Counted from the stretch's first letter, positions 1 to 7,071 are shown. The stretch: DNA of 9,608 nucleotides from Flavobacteriaceae bacterium (GCA_030618945.1 JAUXCI010000080.1:1-9608), one strand, 5' to 3'. Notes: a model not told the origin generated them from the letters alone. Program-made: numbers and translations.

Positions 1-409
1 GCTTGACCACATTCTTGCATTTCTGGGGCAATTCTTCAATGCATTTATAAATGGCTGACAATTTGATTTCCGCATCAACCTCCAAGGGTTCTTCGTCGGC
101 CATATAGACAATATTGTCATTTAATTCAACTGTTTGAATTTTTTGTTTTTTAATCCAATCCAGGCTTTGGTTGACCACAATTCTTTTTAGCCAGGCACCA
201 AAGGTTGCCTCCCCTGAAAAGGTTTCTATTTTTTTAAAAGCCTTGATAAATGCCTCTTGCATAACATCCTGTGCAATATCGTCGTCTTTGATAAAATTAT
301 AAGCCGTGTTGAACATAGCCTTGCAATATTGATCATATATTTGCATTTGAGCCCGACTGTCGTTGTTTTTGCATTTCTCAATTAAATGCGCTTGAAAATT
401 ACTGTCCAT
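1..409 (-). CDS. ECF-type RNA polymerase sigma factor, 3' end beyond the window
   Basis: Reading leftward from the ATG at 409 gives 136 codons with no stop before the window edge, so the gene is partial. It encodes an extracytoplasmic-function sigma-70 factor, which directs RNA polymerase to a dedicated set of promoters. Residues about 24-90 match the sigma-2 region: DIAQDVMQEAFIKAFKKI (44-61) is the core-binding helix, and FGAWLKRIVVNQSLDWIKK (70-88) is the -10 recognition segment. An acidic linker follows (about 93-116), then the start of region 4 (CIEELPQKCKNVV, 123-135). The helix-turn-helix of region 4 lies off the left edge. The start is well fixed because an in-frame TAG sits directly before the ATG. 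I see no TAnnTTTG box upstream, so it may use another, possibly autoregulated, promoter. The subgroup and any anti-sigma partner cannot be seen here. Confidence 0.93.
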   Translation of the reverse strand, partial: MDSNFQAHLIEKCKNNDSRAQMQIYDQYCKAMFNTAYNFIKDDDIAQDVMQEAFIKAFKKIETFSGEATFGAWLKRIVVNQSLDWIKKQKIQTVELNDNIVYMADEEPLEVDAEIKLSAIYKCIEELPQKCKNVVK

Positions 410-537
410 CTAGATATTAATTCTACTGTAAATACGATTCATTTATGCGAGTGTTGCATTTTTTAAAATTATTCTTTCATTATTGATGAATAAAATTAAA
501 CTATTAATCATTAGTCCTGCCTTACTGTATGCAGTGC

Positions 538-563
538 AAAAAAAAAGAGCCCTACTGGGCTCT
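538..563 (-). terminator. Rho-independent terminator of the nrnA-gldI-PPIase operon
   Basis: Read on the minus strand, a 7-bp perfect stem (AGAGCCC/GGGCTCT, 546-552 with 557-563) closes a 4-nt loop and is followed by a run of nine T (546 down to 538). It lies 26 nt past the stop codon of the cyclophilin-FKBP gene and upstream of the sigma factor start, so it insulates the sigma gene from the operon. Confidence 0.88.
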
Positions 564-589
564 CTTCTTTTATATAATTATATTTATTT

Positions 590-1687
590 TTATTCAACTA
601 TTTCTAATTGAAACCACAAATCCGTATTAGGAGGAATAACTCCTCTGGAACCCTGCTCACCATAAGCAAGGTGTGATGGAACTATCAATAAAACTTTATC
701 TCCATAATTCATGTTTTGAAGACCTTCTTTAAAACCTGCAATCAAAGCTGCATCAGGACTATAATCCATTGCTTTCGCCTTATATCCGCCCATTTGATCT
801 CTTCTTCTGTCATATTTACCACTCGCTTCTGCAATCTCCTTCACATTAGAGTCAAAAAGGTCTCCTGTTGTAAAAAACCCAGCATAATAAACGTTAACCT
901 TGGTTCCAATAACTGGCTTTACTCCTGAACCTTCATTAATTGAAATGACCTTCAAGCCCGAGGCTAAAACAACTGCATTTGCCTCATTGTCCATTACAAA
1001 TTGAACAAGTTCTTCTTTTTGCTTTTCTCTGACTTCCTGTGCCAATTTTTGTTTTGCTTCAATATGCTCAAAATAAGCACTAAATTCTGAAGCTGCATCA
1101 AATGATTTTGCGTCTTTCCCTATTCTGATGATTTCAATTTTCTGAATAATATCATCTTGTTTCATTGAATCCACAACTTCCTGACCTTGAACTACATAAC
1201 CAAAAACAGTATGTACCCCATCTAAAAATTTTGTTTCTTTATGTGTGATGAAAAACTGGCTCCCATTAGAATCCGGACCCGAATTGGCCATTGAAAGAAT
1301 GCCAGGTCCGTCATGAGAAAGTTTTAAATTCCCGTTTTCATCCATAGTAAACTCATCTTCAAATTTGTAACCTGGGTCTCCCGAGCCATTCCCTCTCGGA
1401 TCTCCTCCCTGAATCATAAAATCAGGTACAATTCTGTGAAACTTCAGGCCATCATAAAACTTTTTATCTTTATTACTTCCATCAACATAGGGGTTGGTTC
1501 CTTCCGCCAGGGAAACAAAATTTGCCACAGTTATTGGAACAACCTCATACTCCAGTTTTAACAGGATATCACCTCTGTCTGTCTGAAGATCGGCATAAAT
1601 ACCATCATCAAGGTCGATGTATTTAGTACTTTTGCATGCCATCATACCGATGATCATTACAAGCAAGACTAATTTAATTACTTTCAT
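590..1687 (-). CDS. Cyclophilin-FKBP fusion peptidyl-prolyl isomerase, lipoprotein
   Basis: A 365-residue protein carrying two unrelated prolyl cis-trans isomerase folds. Residues 1-17 are a lipoprotein signal peptide ending in MMAC, with lipidation expected on Cys18. The cyclophilin domain (about 30-192) keeps FHRIVPDFMIQGGDP; Arg85, Phe90 and Gln93 correspond to the catalytic Arg55, Phe60 and Gln63 of human CypA, and GSQFF (142-146) is present. The cyclosporin-contact Trp121 is Phe154, as in bacterial cyclophilins. A charged, probably helical linker (about 195-235) leads to an FKBP domain (about 250-365) with VNVYYAG, LFDS, AYG (341-343) and GVIPPNTDLWFQLEIV. Its insert of roughly 16 residues between LFDS and AALIAGF is longer than in FKBP12. 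The start overlaps the end of gldI by 14 nt, suggesting translational coupling. It probably folds exported proteins in the periplasm or at the outer membrane. The family is clear; the clients are unknown. Confidence 0.95.
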   Translation of the reverse strand: MKVIKLVLLVMIIGMMACKSTKYIDLDDGIYADLQTDRGDILLKLEYEVVPITVANFVSLAEGTNPYVDGSNKDKKFYDGLKFHRIVPDFMIQGGDPRGNGSGDPGYKFEDEFTMDENGNLKLSHDGPGILSMANSGPDSNGSQFFITHKETKFLDGVHTVFGYVVQGQEVVDSMKQDDIIQKIEIIRIGKDAKSFDAASEFSAYFEHIEAKQKLAQEVREKQKEELVQFVMDNEANAVVLASGLKVISINEGSGVKPVIGTKVNVYYAGFFTTGDLFDSNVKEIAEASGKYDRRRDQMGGYKAKAMDYSPDAALIAGFKEGLQNMNYGDKVLLIVPSHLAYGEQGSRGVIPPNTDLWFQLEIVE

Positions 1688-2225
1688 TTTTACTTAATTT
1701 ATTGATTTTTACTAATTGTACTTTATAGATTAAAGGTTCATTGGAACCTACTTTGTCAAATCCTGTATAACCATAAGCTTTATAAGAAGGAAAAAGGAAA
1801 CTTACTTTTTCACCCTCCTTCATTAGTTTAATTCCATCCTGCAATCCGCTAATCAGATCTTCTTTATCAACAAGATAACTTTTTGTACCAAGCTCCTCCC
1901 CTGAATAAAGAACGGAATCATTAAGTCTTAAAATCTCATGCGTGAAAAACACCTCATCTCCGCGATTGGGGAGATAAGTTTCATCGTCTATTTTTATGTC
2001 ATAATAATACCAAAATCCATTTGCCGAATTAATATACTCATGGAGGCTATCCCTTTGCATTTTTTCCATTAATAAGGCATTCTCTGCAGAATTCAAGCGT
2101 TTATTTCTTTTAATAGATTCATTGATAAAAGAACCTGTTTTTCGAACGATTGGTTTCCTGGCTTCCGGTTTTGAACAAGATGCGAAGACGGTAAGCATGA
2201 GTAGTATCAGGGCAAAATTCTTCAT
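1674..2225 (-). CDS. gldI: GldI-like gliding-motility FKBP-type PPIase lipoprotein
   Basis: A 183-residue lipoprotein: the hydrophobic signal peptide ends at FASC, so Cys17 is the likely lipidated residue. A helical, basic stretch (about 24-65) precedes a compact FKBP-like domain (about 70-175). Recognisable FKBP elements are DLISGLQDGIKLMKEGEKV (123-141), the KAYGY segment (149-153, Tyr151 matching FKBP12 Tyr82) and the final strand PLIYKVQLVKI (164-174). The usual GxIPPN loop is replaced by KVGSNEP, so activity may be modest or altered. In Flavobacterium johnsoniae GldI is a lipoprotein required for gliding; it is thought to help fold motility or type IX secretion proteins. Here the start codon overlaps the nrnA stop (TAATG) and its end overlaps the next PPIase gene, so all three share a transcript. 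Its presence suggests, but does not prove, a gliding or type IX-secreting organism. Confidence 0.87.
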   Translation of the reverse strand: MKNFALILLMLTVFASCSKPEARKPIVRKTGSFINESIKRNKRLNSAENALLMEKMQRDSLHEYINSANGFWYYYDIKIDDETYLPNRGDEVFFTHEILRLNDSVLYSGEELGTKSYLVDKEDLISGLQDGIKLMKEGEKVSFLFPSYKAYGYTGFDKVGSNEPLIYKVQLVKINKLSKNESN

Positions 2226-3247
2226 TAAGGCAAGGTTAATTCATTTTTAAGCGAGGGCAGAATATCGACAAATTTCTTAATAGTATGCTCCAAAGATAAG
2301 TCGCTTTTTCCGCCGGCAGCGTTTATATGTCCACCGCCATCAAAATAATTTCGTGAAAATTCATTTACAGAAAAATCACCTACTGATCTCAGAGACATTT
2401 TTATAATTTTTTGCTTTTTATCTTCAATAAAGATGACTGCAAAAATTATATTTTTTAGGGATAAGGCATAATTCACAAACCCTTCGGTATCGCCTCTTTT
2501 GAAATTATGTTTATTCAATTCACTTTGGGATAAGGTAATATAAGCCGTGTGAAACCTTTCCAAAACAACCATATTCTCTAATGCCTTACCTAACAACTGC
2601 AGGCGGTCATATGTATTGACATCGTGAATTTTGTTGTATATATCTGAGTTTTTCGCCCCTTTATCCAATAAATCAGCCACAATTCTATGCGTCTGACTAG
2701 TGGTAGCAGGAAACCTAAAAGACCCCGTATCAGTAAGAATTCCCGCATACAAACAGGTGGCTATATCTTTGTCAATTAGAGCGGTGTCATCCAATTTATC
2801 TATAAATTGATAGACCATCTGACTTGTAGAACTCATTGTTGGATCCACATAAACAAACTGAGCATAATCATCGGGTTGCTGGTGGTGATCAATTAGCACA
2901 TAAACTGGATTAATCTCTTGCATAACGGAGGCCATGTGTTCTCCCAAGCGATGAAATGCATTAAAATCAAGCGTAAAAACGATCTCTGCCTCTTGGAGGA
3001 TTTTACCTGCAAGCAACTTATCATTCTCAAAAATGACAATATTACTTTCACCAGGCAACCATTTTAAGAACTCAGGGCAATCGTTAGGCGATACAACAGT
3101 TACCTCATGATCAAATTTCATCAAATACAAATACAGAGCCAAGCTAGAGCCATAGGCGTCACCATCAGGGTTTCGATGCGTAACAATTGCTATTTTTTTT
3201 GGCTTAGAAAGCACCTTTTTTATTCGTAGAATTTCTTCTGTATTCAT
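2225..3247 (-). CDS. nrnA: DHH/DHHA1 phosphoesterase, NrnA-like nanoRNase / pAp phosphatase
   Basis: A 340-residue cytoplasmic protein with the full DHH-DHHA1 layout. The N-terminal DHH domain holds motif I (THRNPDGDAYGS, 23-34, with Asp28 and Asp30), motif II (TLDFN, Asp94), motif III (LIDHHQQP, Asp120-His121-His122) and motif IV (TDTGSFR, Asp173), all expected Mn2+ ligands. The C-terminal DHHA1 domain (about 230-335) ends in the substrate-binding signature GGGHINAAGG (304-313). Size and architecture match the NrnA group, which degrades 2-5-nt RNAs and, in characterised members, removes the 3'-phosphate from pAp. The larger RecJ layout and the membrane-linked GdpP layout do not fit. It is the first gene of the leftward operon with gldI. 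The coupling to export-related genes has no obvious functional reason. Substrate preference (nanoRNA, pAp or cyclic-dinucleotide products) cannot be read from sequence. Confidence 0.92.
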   Translation of the reverse strand: MNTEEILRIKKVLSKPKKIAIVTHRNPDGDAYGSSLALYLYLMKFDHEVTVVSPNDCPEFLKWLPGESNIVIFENDKLLAGKILQEAEIVFTLDFNAFHRLGEHMASVMQEINPVYVLIDHHQQPDDYAQFVYVDPTMSSTSQMVYQFIDKLDDTALIDKDIATCLYAGILTDTGSFRFPATTSQTHRIVADLLDKGAKNSDIYNKIHDVNTYDRLQLLGKALENMVVLERFHTAYITLSQSELNKHNFKRGDTEGFVNYALSLKNIIFAVIFIEDKKQKIIKMSLRSVGDFSVNEFSRNYFDGGGHINAAGGKSDLSLEHTIKKFVDILPSLKNELTLP

Positions 3248-3572
3248 AGCTTGCGAATATACAATAAAATTAATATTATAATTCCAATTTGGTTTTCTTT
3301 AAGATTGTTTTCATTTCTTTGTACGAGCAAGTAACAACGACTTTATTCAAAGCTTATTTTATGGTCTTTAGCAGATTTTTAAGGCTGGAATCTCTTCTAT
3401 TCTTTTGCACATCTGAGCACAATAATGCAAAACTTTTTTTTAAGAATCTAAATAAAAACAATGCGCTTTTCCAATGCTATGTATAAAAATATTAAAAAAC
3501 TAGAGGAGTTCTATAGTCGATAACACTGAAAAAAAGTATTATTGCAGAAAATTTGAAATTAAATTATATATC
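3248..3572. other. Divergent intergenic region between nrnA and ndk
   Basis: This 325-nt A/T-rich gap must hold the promoters of nrnA (leftward) and ndk (rightward). No convincing protein gene lies in it: the only open frame (3289-3486) starts with TTG and gives a Phe/Leu/Asn-rich peptide resembling no family I know. A stem (TTTTGCA 3403-3409 with TGCAAAA 3426-3432, 16-nt loop) followed by eight T (3434-3441) resembles a weak plus-strand terminator, although no gene precedes it. For nrnA, no TAnnTTTG match is seen on the minus strand; the nearest is a TTTTATTG at 3269-3262. Confidence 0.5.
3537..3544 (+). promoter_or_regulatory. Possible -7 box of the ndk promoter
   Basis: TATTATTG differs from the Bacteroidota -7 consensus TAnnTTTG at one defined position and is followed by GCA, as is common in this group. 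It lies 28 nt before the ndk ATG, which would leave a leader of roughly 20 nt. No TTG-like -33 element is seen at the expected 19-23 nt upstream, so the call is tentative. Confidence 0.35.
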
Positions 3573-3992
3573 ATGATAACAAACAGAACATTCACAATGT
3601 TAAAACCTGATTCTCTTGAAAAAGGAAATACGGGGGCAATTTTACACAAAATAAATGCTTCAGGTTTTAAAATTGTGGCGATGAAACAAACGCTAATGTC
3701 TATGAGAGATGCTGAAACTTTCTATGCTATCCACAGTGAAAGACCATTTTTCGCTGACTTGGTACAATATATGACCAGAGGGCCGATTATAGCCGCTATT
3801 CTTGAAAAAGATAATGCTGTTGAAGACTTCAGAGCCTTAATTGGTGCTACGAATCCAGCAGAAGCCGCTGAAGGAACCATTAGAAATTTATTTGCAGATT
3901 CAATTAGTGAAAACGCTGTTCATGGATCTGACAGTGATGAAAATGCCCAAATAGAAGGTACATTTCATTTTTCGGGAAGAGAGATCTTCTAA
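3573..3992 (+). CDS. ndk: Nucleoside diphosphate kinase
   Basis: A 139-residue, single-domain NDK, the usual bacterial length. It transfers the gamma-phosphate from ATP to other (d)NDPs through a phosphohistidine and so balances nucleotide pools in the cytoplasm. The active-site motif NAVHGSDS (115-122) contains His117, the phosphorylated residue, numbered as in the E. coli enzyme. Other expected residues are visible: Lys11 in MLKPD, Tyr51, Arg87, Thr93, Arg104 and Asn114. [14 protein letters not shown] at the N-terminus is typical, so the ATG at 3573 is a safe start. The gene is monocistronic: it faces away from nrnA and ends at a strong bidirectional terminator shared with the recF unit. 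Nothing unusual is seen. Confidence 0.98.
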   Translation: MITNRTFTMLKPDSLEKGNTGAILHKINASGFKIVAMKQTLMSMRDAETFYAIHSERPFFADLVQYMTRGPIIAAILEKDNAVEDFRALIGATNPAEAAEGTIRNLFADSISENAVHGSDSDENAQIEGTFHFSGREIF

Positions 3993-4014
3993 AAAAAAAT
4001 GAACTATATACCAT

Positions 4015-4048
4015 AAAAAAAACTGTCTTGTTTAAGACAGTTTTTTTT
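4015..4048. terminator. Bidirectional terminator between ndk and recF-DUF721
   Basis: A perfect 15-bp inverted repeat (4015-4029 with 4034-4048) around the loop GTTT. Its core is ACTGTCTT/AAGACAGT, flanked by eight A on the left and eight T on the right, so each strand gives a hairpin followed by a U tract. It lies 22 nt after the ndk stop and 45 nt after the stop of the leftward DUF721 gene, as expected for convergent units. Confidence 0.93.
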
Positions 4049-4093
4049 ATGCGATTGCAATTGACCTATGCTATTCAGTTATCCCCAAATTGA

Positions 4094-4390
4094 CTAAAGC
4101 AGTTTAACTGATTTTATTGTCACATTGGGTAAGGCTTCATTCATCATTTTTGAGATTTTATCTTTTCCGTATTCCAACTCTTCTCTAAGCGTTGAAGAAG
4201 TTAATTTCACAAAGATCATATTATTTTTTAAGGAAACTGATTCAGTATAATTCATAACACCTTTACCCATAACCTTTGCCCAAGCTTCCTTAACATAAAT
4301 TTGGTCCATGCCTTTTTTTAGCTTGTTTTCCTGCAACATCTGAGGAATCAGATCTTTTAATTTATGCGTACTATTATCTCTTTTACTCAT
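4094..4390 (-). CDS. DUF721 family protein (DciA-like, putative helicase-loader relative)
   Basis: A 98-residue, Lys-rich soluble protein. It shows the DUF721 pattern: an N-terminal helix (KLKDLIPQMLQENKLKKGMD, 11-30), the segment YVKEAWAKVMGKGVMNYTES (32-51) with its Trp, then a strand-helix part with LKNNMIFVKLTSSTLREEL (54-72) and a final KISKMMNEAL (78-87). DUF721 is the domain of DciA, the ancestral bacterial protein that loads or activates the DnaB replicative helicase. DciA proteins of other phyla are often longer, whereas this is essentially the bare domain. It starts 10 nt after the recF stop and is surely co-transcribed. In actinobacteria the DUF721 gene also directly follows recF, which supports a link to replication. 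The domain is seen; the helicase role is inferred. Confidence 0.85.
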   Translation of the reverse strand: MSKRDNSTHKLKDLIPQMLQENKLKKGMDQIYVKEAWAKVMGKGVMNYTESVSLKNNMIFVKLTSSTLREELEYGKDKISKMMNEALPNVTIKSVKLL

Positions 4391-4400
4391 TCTTACGGTT

Positions 4401-5498
4401 TCAAAGGTTAAACATCCTGTAGGATTGTCCCGTTTTTCGTATTAAGTCTTCAGTTCTTTTGTCATGCGTATCTGTTATAAACAATTGTCCAAAACTATCG
4501 TCATTGACCAAATGCAATAACTGACCTACTCTTTGATCATCCAATTTATCAAAAATATCGTCCAGCAGCAAAATTGGTTTCATATGTGATTTTTTTCTTA
4601 TAAAATCATATTCAGCCAATTTCAAAGCGATTAAAAAAGATTTTTGCTGACCTTGAGAACCAATTTTTTTGATGGGGTGATCATTTATTTGAAACAGCAA
4701 ATCATCTTTGTGAATTCCAGCCCCGGAATACTGTAAAACCCTGTCTCTTTCAAGTTGTTGTTTGAGTAGATCTGCAAAACTCACTTCATCCAACTGCGTT
4801 TTATAAAAAAACGAAACTTGTTCAATTAAATTGTCAGCTTGAGAATTTTGGATAATATGCTCATACCTTTTGTTAAATATTGGAATAAATTCCTGAACAA
4901 ACAATTTGCGCTTCTTGTAAATCCGTTCTCCATGCGCAATAAGTTGTTCGTCATAAATTTCTATACTGTCACGATCAAAGGTAAAGTTAAGTGCAAAATA
5001 TTTAAGCAGCGCATTGCGCTGGGTCACAATTTTTTGATAGTGAATCAAATCCTGAAAATACTCGCGATCACTCATCGATATGATCATATCGATAAACTTG
5101 CGCCGAATTTCACTCCCCTCAGTTATCAGATTTGTATCTGAAGGAGAAATAATTACCAGGGGCAGAAATCCAAAATGCTCGGATAACTTTTCGTATTCCT
5201 TACCATTCCTTTTGACAATCTTCTTATGTCCCTTCTTAAGACTGCAATGAATATTCTCAATTCTGTCTTCTTTTTTATATATCCCGTCTATAACAAAAAA
5301 CTCCTCTTCATGTTTGATGTTTTGAGAAGCAATCGAATTAAAATATCCCTTTGTATGAGATAAATAATAAATGGCATCCAAAACATTGGTCTTCCCTACC
5401 CCATTATTACCAACAAGACAATTAATTTTTTCGTCAAAATCGAAAGATTGTTCCGAAAAATTCTTGAAGTTAATAATTGAAATACTTTCTAAAAACAT
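4401..5498 (-). CDS. recF: RecF DNA replication/repair ATPase
   Basis: RecF is an SMC-like ATPase that, with RecO and RecR, loads RecA at single-stranded gaps and helps restart stalled forks. From the ATG at 5498 the protein has 365 residues, normal for the family. Counting from that Met, it holds Walker A GNNGVGKT (30-37), GIHKDD (261-266), the ABC signature SQGQQKS (281-287), Walker [13 protein letters not shown] (309-320) and the switch segment TDTHDKR (343-349). The frame stays open upstream to a TTG at 5504, but the ATG is preferred: RecF proteins begin with a strand-forming segment like [14 protein letters not shown], and TTG would add only two residues. It heads a two-gene unit with the DUF721 gene and lies away from dnaA and dnaN as far as this window shows. 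A weak -7-like TTCTTTTG is at 5532-5525. Confidence 0.97.
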   Translation of the reverse strand: MFLESISIINFKNFSEQSFDFDEKINCLVGNNGVGKTNVLDAIYYLSHTKGYFNSIASQNIKHEEEFFVIDGIYKKEDRIENIHCSLKKGHKKIVKRNGKEYEKLSEHFGFLPLVIISPSDTNLITEGSEIRRKFIDMIISMSDREYFQDLIHYQKIVTQRNALLKYFALNFTFDRDSIEIYDEQLIAHGERIYKKRKLFVQEFIPIFNKRYEHIIQNSQADNLIEQVSFFYKTQLDEVSFADLLKQQLERDRVLQYSGAGIHKDDLLFQINDHPIKKIGSQGQQKSFLIALKLAEYDFIRKKSHMKPILLLDDIFDKLDDQRVGQLLHLVNDDSFGQLFITDTHDKRTEDLIRKTGQSYRMFNL

Positions 5499-5683
5499 AG
5501 GCAAACTAGATATATTGAGCGAATCAAAAGAATCGATTCATCTACTTTAGGATGACTAGCACAATTATTAGATATAACATATTAGCTATCAAAGTTTTAA
5601 ATATGCCCACCTCAGAATGAACCGATATCTGCAAAAAAACAAAAATTAAGTTTAAATTAAGTCAATAATTTGAATAAATATTT

Positions 5684-5691
5684 TATTTTTG
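5684..5691 (+). promoter_or_regulatory. -7 box of the TPR-ribH promoter
   Basis: TATTTTTG is an exact TAnnTTTG match and continues as CGCC, a context common at Bacteroidota promoters. Transcription would begin near 5698, leaving a leader of about 14 nt before the ATG at 5712. A TTTG at 5669-5672 is only 11 nt upstream, too close for a standard -33 element. The box also argues against the upstream TTG start at 5670, which would lie ahead of the transcript. Confidence 0.7.
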
Positions 5692-5711
5692 CGCCATTAA
5701 TAAAATCACAG

Positions 5712-6476
5712 ATGGCGACTTATAAAAAAAGAGGAAATAAACCAGCAAAGGGAAATAAAGTAAGCATTGAGAACCAAAGTACAACGGCTGAAGTTTTTAA
5801 TACTTTAGACGAGACGGCTTCAAAATCGGAGCAATGGGTGGAAAAAAATCAAAAGATTATTTTCGGAGGCCTTATCGCAATTGCGGCTGTTATCCTTGCT
5901 TTTTTGGCTTATACCAAGTATATAGTAGAACCAAACGAAAAAGAGGCTGCAGATGAATTGGCTTATCCAAAAAGATATTTTGAAGAGGCTCAAAATTCTA
6001 CAGCATCAGTTGACTCTTTATACGCGCTAAGTTTAAATGGCGCTGATGGAAAATATGGTCTTGTTGATATAGCAGAAAACTACAGCAATACTAAAGCTGG
6101 TAATTTGGCTAAGTATATGAGCGGAATTGCTTTCTTAAAAACAGGTGATTATGAAAGTGCCATCAGTTATTTGAGTGATTTCTCTTCTGATGATGAAGTT
6201 CTTGCTGTACTTGCATTGGGTAACATCGGAGATGCATTTGTCGAAATAAATCAATTGGAGGACGGTTTAAAATACTATTTAGACGCTGCTAATTTGAACG
6301 ATAATAATTTCACTACACCTCTTTATTTATTTAGGGCCGGTCAACTTGCAATGAAGCTGGAAAAATTTGATATAGCGGAAACGTCATTCTCCAAAATCAA
6401 GAATTTATATCCAAAATCTGACGAAGCGAAATTTGCAGACATCTATATCCAAAGGGCACAAATAGCAAAAAAATAA
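5712..6476 (+). CDS. Membrane-anchored TPR-type protein (YfgM-like)
   Basis: A 254-residue protein beginning MATYKKRGNKPAKGNK. A basic N-terminus and a short amphipathic stretch (about 25-47) precede one transmembrane helix (about 49-70, IIFGGLIAIAAVILAFLAYTKY). The rest should be extracytoplasmic. It contains TPR-like helical hairpins at about 129-157 (GNLAKYMSGIAFLKTGDYES), 165-194 and 203-234 (LYLFRAGQLAMKLEKFDIAE). This N-in anchor plus TPR layout resembles YfgM/TPR_21 proteins, which in E. coli associate with the SecYEG translocon and periplasmic chaperones. Such a role here is inference. The start is the ATG at 5712, because the frame's TTG at 5670 lies upstream of the promoter -7 box. 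It is followed after 9 nt by ribH, so the two are co-transcribed, although no functional link is obvious. Confidence 0.85.
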   Translation: MATYKKRGNKPAKGNKVSIENQSTTAEVFNTLDETASKSEQWVEKNQKIIFGGLIAIAAVILAFLAYTKYIVEPNEKEAADELAYPKRYFEEAQNSTASVDSLYALSLNGADGKYGLVDIAENYSNTKAGNLAKYMSGIAFLKTGDYESAISYLSDFSSDDEVLAVLALGNIGDAFVEINQLEDGLKYYLDAANLNDNNFTTPLYLFRAGQLAMKLEKFDIAETSFSKIKNLYPKSDEAKFADIYIQRAQIAKK

Positions 6477-6485
6477 ACTTTTTTT

Positions 6486-6968
6486 ATGGCTACTACCAAC
6501 TTGTCCTTATATGATCATGATGGCATTCCTAATGCAGCAAAGTTTAGATTTGGGATTGTTGTTTCTGAATGGAATAATGATATAACGGATGGTCTTTATA
6601 GTGCTGCGTTTGCAACATTACTGGAACATGGAGCCTTAGAAGAAAATATTATATCAGTCAAAGTACCCGGAAGTTTTGAATTGGTATATGGATGCAAACG
6701 TCTTATTGAACGAAATGAACTTGACGCGGTTATTGCGATAGGTAATGTTATCAAAGGAGAAACAGAACATTTCACTTTTGTGTGCGAAGGAGTAAGTCAG
6801 GGCATTAAGGATATCAATATCAAATATGATGTACCAACTATTTTCTGTGTATTAACTGATCACACCAAACAACAATCAATTGACAGGTCAGGAGGCAAAC
6901 ACGGTAATAAGGGGATTGAATGTGCTGTAGCTGCGATAAAAATGGCAGCCCTTAAGGAAAGTATATAA
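6486..6968 (+). CDS. ribH: 6,7-dimethyl-8-ribityllumazine synthase
   Basis: RibH condenses 5-amino-6-ribitylamino-uracil with 3,4-dihydroxybutanone 4-phosphate, the penultimate step of riboflavin synthesis. Members assemble as pentamers or 60-mer capsids. At 160 residues it has the normal length and motifs: VVSEWNNDIT (25-34) with an aromatic Trp29 that stacks on the pyrimidine, VPGSFEL (60-66), GNVIKGETEHF (86-96) with the catalytic His95 (His88 in B. subtilis), and the phosphate-binding stretch DRSGGKHGNKG (133-143) with Arg134 (Arg127 in B. subtilis). It lies 9 nt behind the TPR gene, so it should be read from the promoter at 5684. No other riboflavin gene and no FMN riboswitch is visible nearby, so this rib gene stands alone. 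Confidence 0.98.
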   Translation: MATTNLSLYDHDGIPNAAKFRFGIVVSEWNNDITDGLYSAAFATLLEHGALEENIISVKVPGSFELVYGCKRLIERNELDAVIAIGNVIKGETEHFTFVCEGVSQGIKDINIKYDVPTIFCVLTDHTKQQSIDRSGGKHGNKGIECAVAAIKMAALKESI

Positions 6969-7004
6969 AGAGGCTCCTAAACCACTATTTTTCATTAGCC
7001 TTTT
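6968..7004 (+). terminator. Weak possible terminator after ribH
   Basis: AGGCT (6971-6975) pairs with AGCCT (6997-7001), extended by a G-U pair and two A-T pairs, and is followed by TTT. The 21-nt loop is long and the U tract short, so termination may be partial and some read-through toward mutL is possible. Confidence 0.28.
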
Positions 7005-7016
7005 AACATAACTTTA

Positions 7017-7048
7017 TTTGAAAAGCTAAGCATATTTGAGTAAATTTG
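7017..7048 (+). promoter_or_regulatory. Bacteroidota promoter for the small membrane protein-mutL-rhomboid operon
   Basis: TTTG at 7017-7020, a 20-nt spacer and TAAATTTG at 7041-7048 match the Bacteroidota housekeeping promoter (TTTG, about 19-21 nt, TAnnTTTG) in both sequence and spacing. The start point should be near 7055, giving a leader of about 17 nt before the ATG at 7072. It is the best promoter match in the window. Confidence 0.82.
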
Positions 7049-7071
7049 TTTTATCTGCAAAATGAAGTGGT

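Noticed and set aside
716..928. 70-codon plus-strand open frame antisense to the cyclophilin-FKBP gene
   Set aside because: It lies wholly inside a well-supported gene on the other strand and has no recognisable domain, so it is a shadow frame.
2225..3247. DHH protein as RecJ exonuclease or GdpP-type c-di-AMP phosphodiesterase
   Set aside because: RecJ is much longer with an OB-fold region, and GdpP has membrane helices plus PAS/GGDEF parts. This soluble 340-residue DHH-DHHA1 protein fits NrnA.
3289..3486. 65-codon plus-strand open frame in the nrnA-ndk gap
   Set aside because: It starts with TTG in A/T-rich intergenic DNA and gives a low-complexity Phe/Leu/Asn peptide. No family pattern, promoter at a sensible distance or coupling to a neighbour supports it.
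4839..5141. 100-codon plus-strand open frame antisense to recF
   Set aside because: It is complementary to conserved RecF coding sequence and its translation shows no family features.
6969..7071. FMN riboswitch or other RNA element around ribH
   Set aside because: ribH follows the TPR gene by 9 nt, leaving no room for a leader element, and the 103-nt gap after it shows only a weak hairpin and the next promoter.
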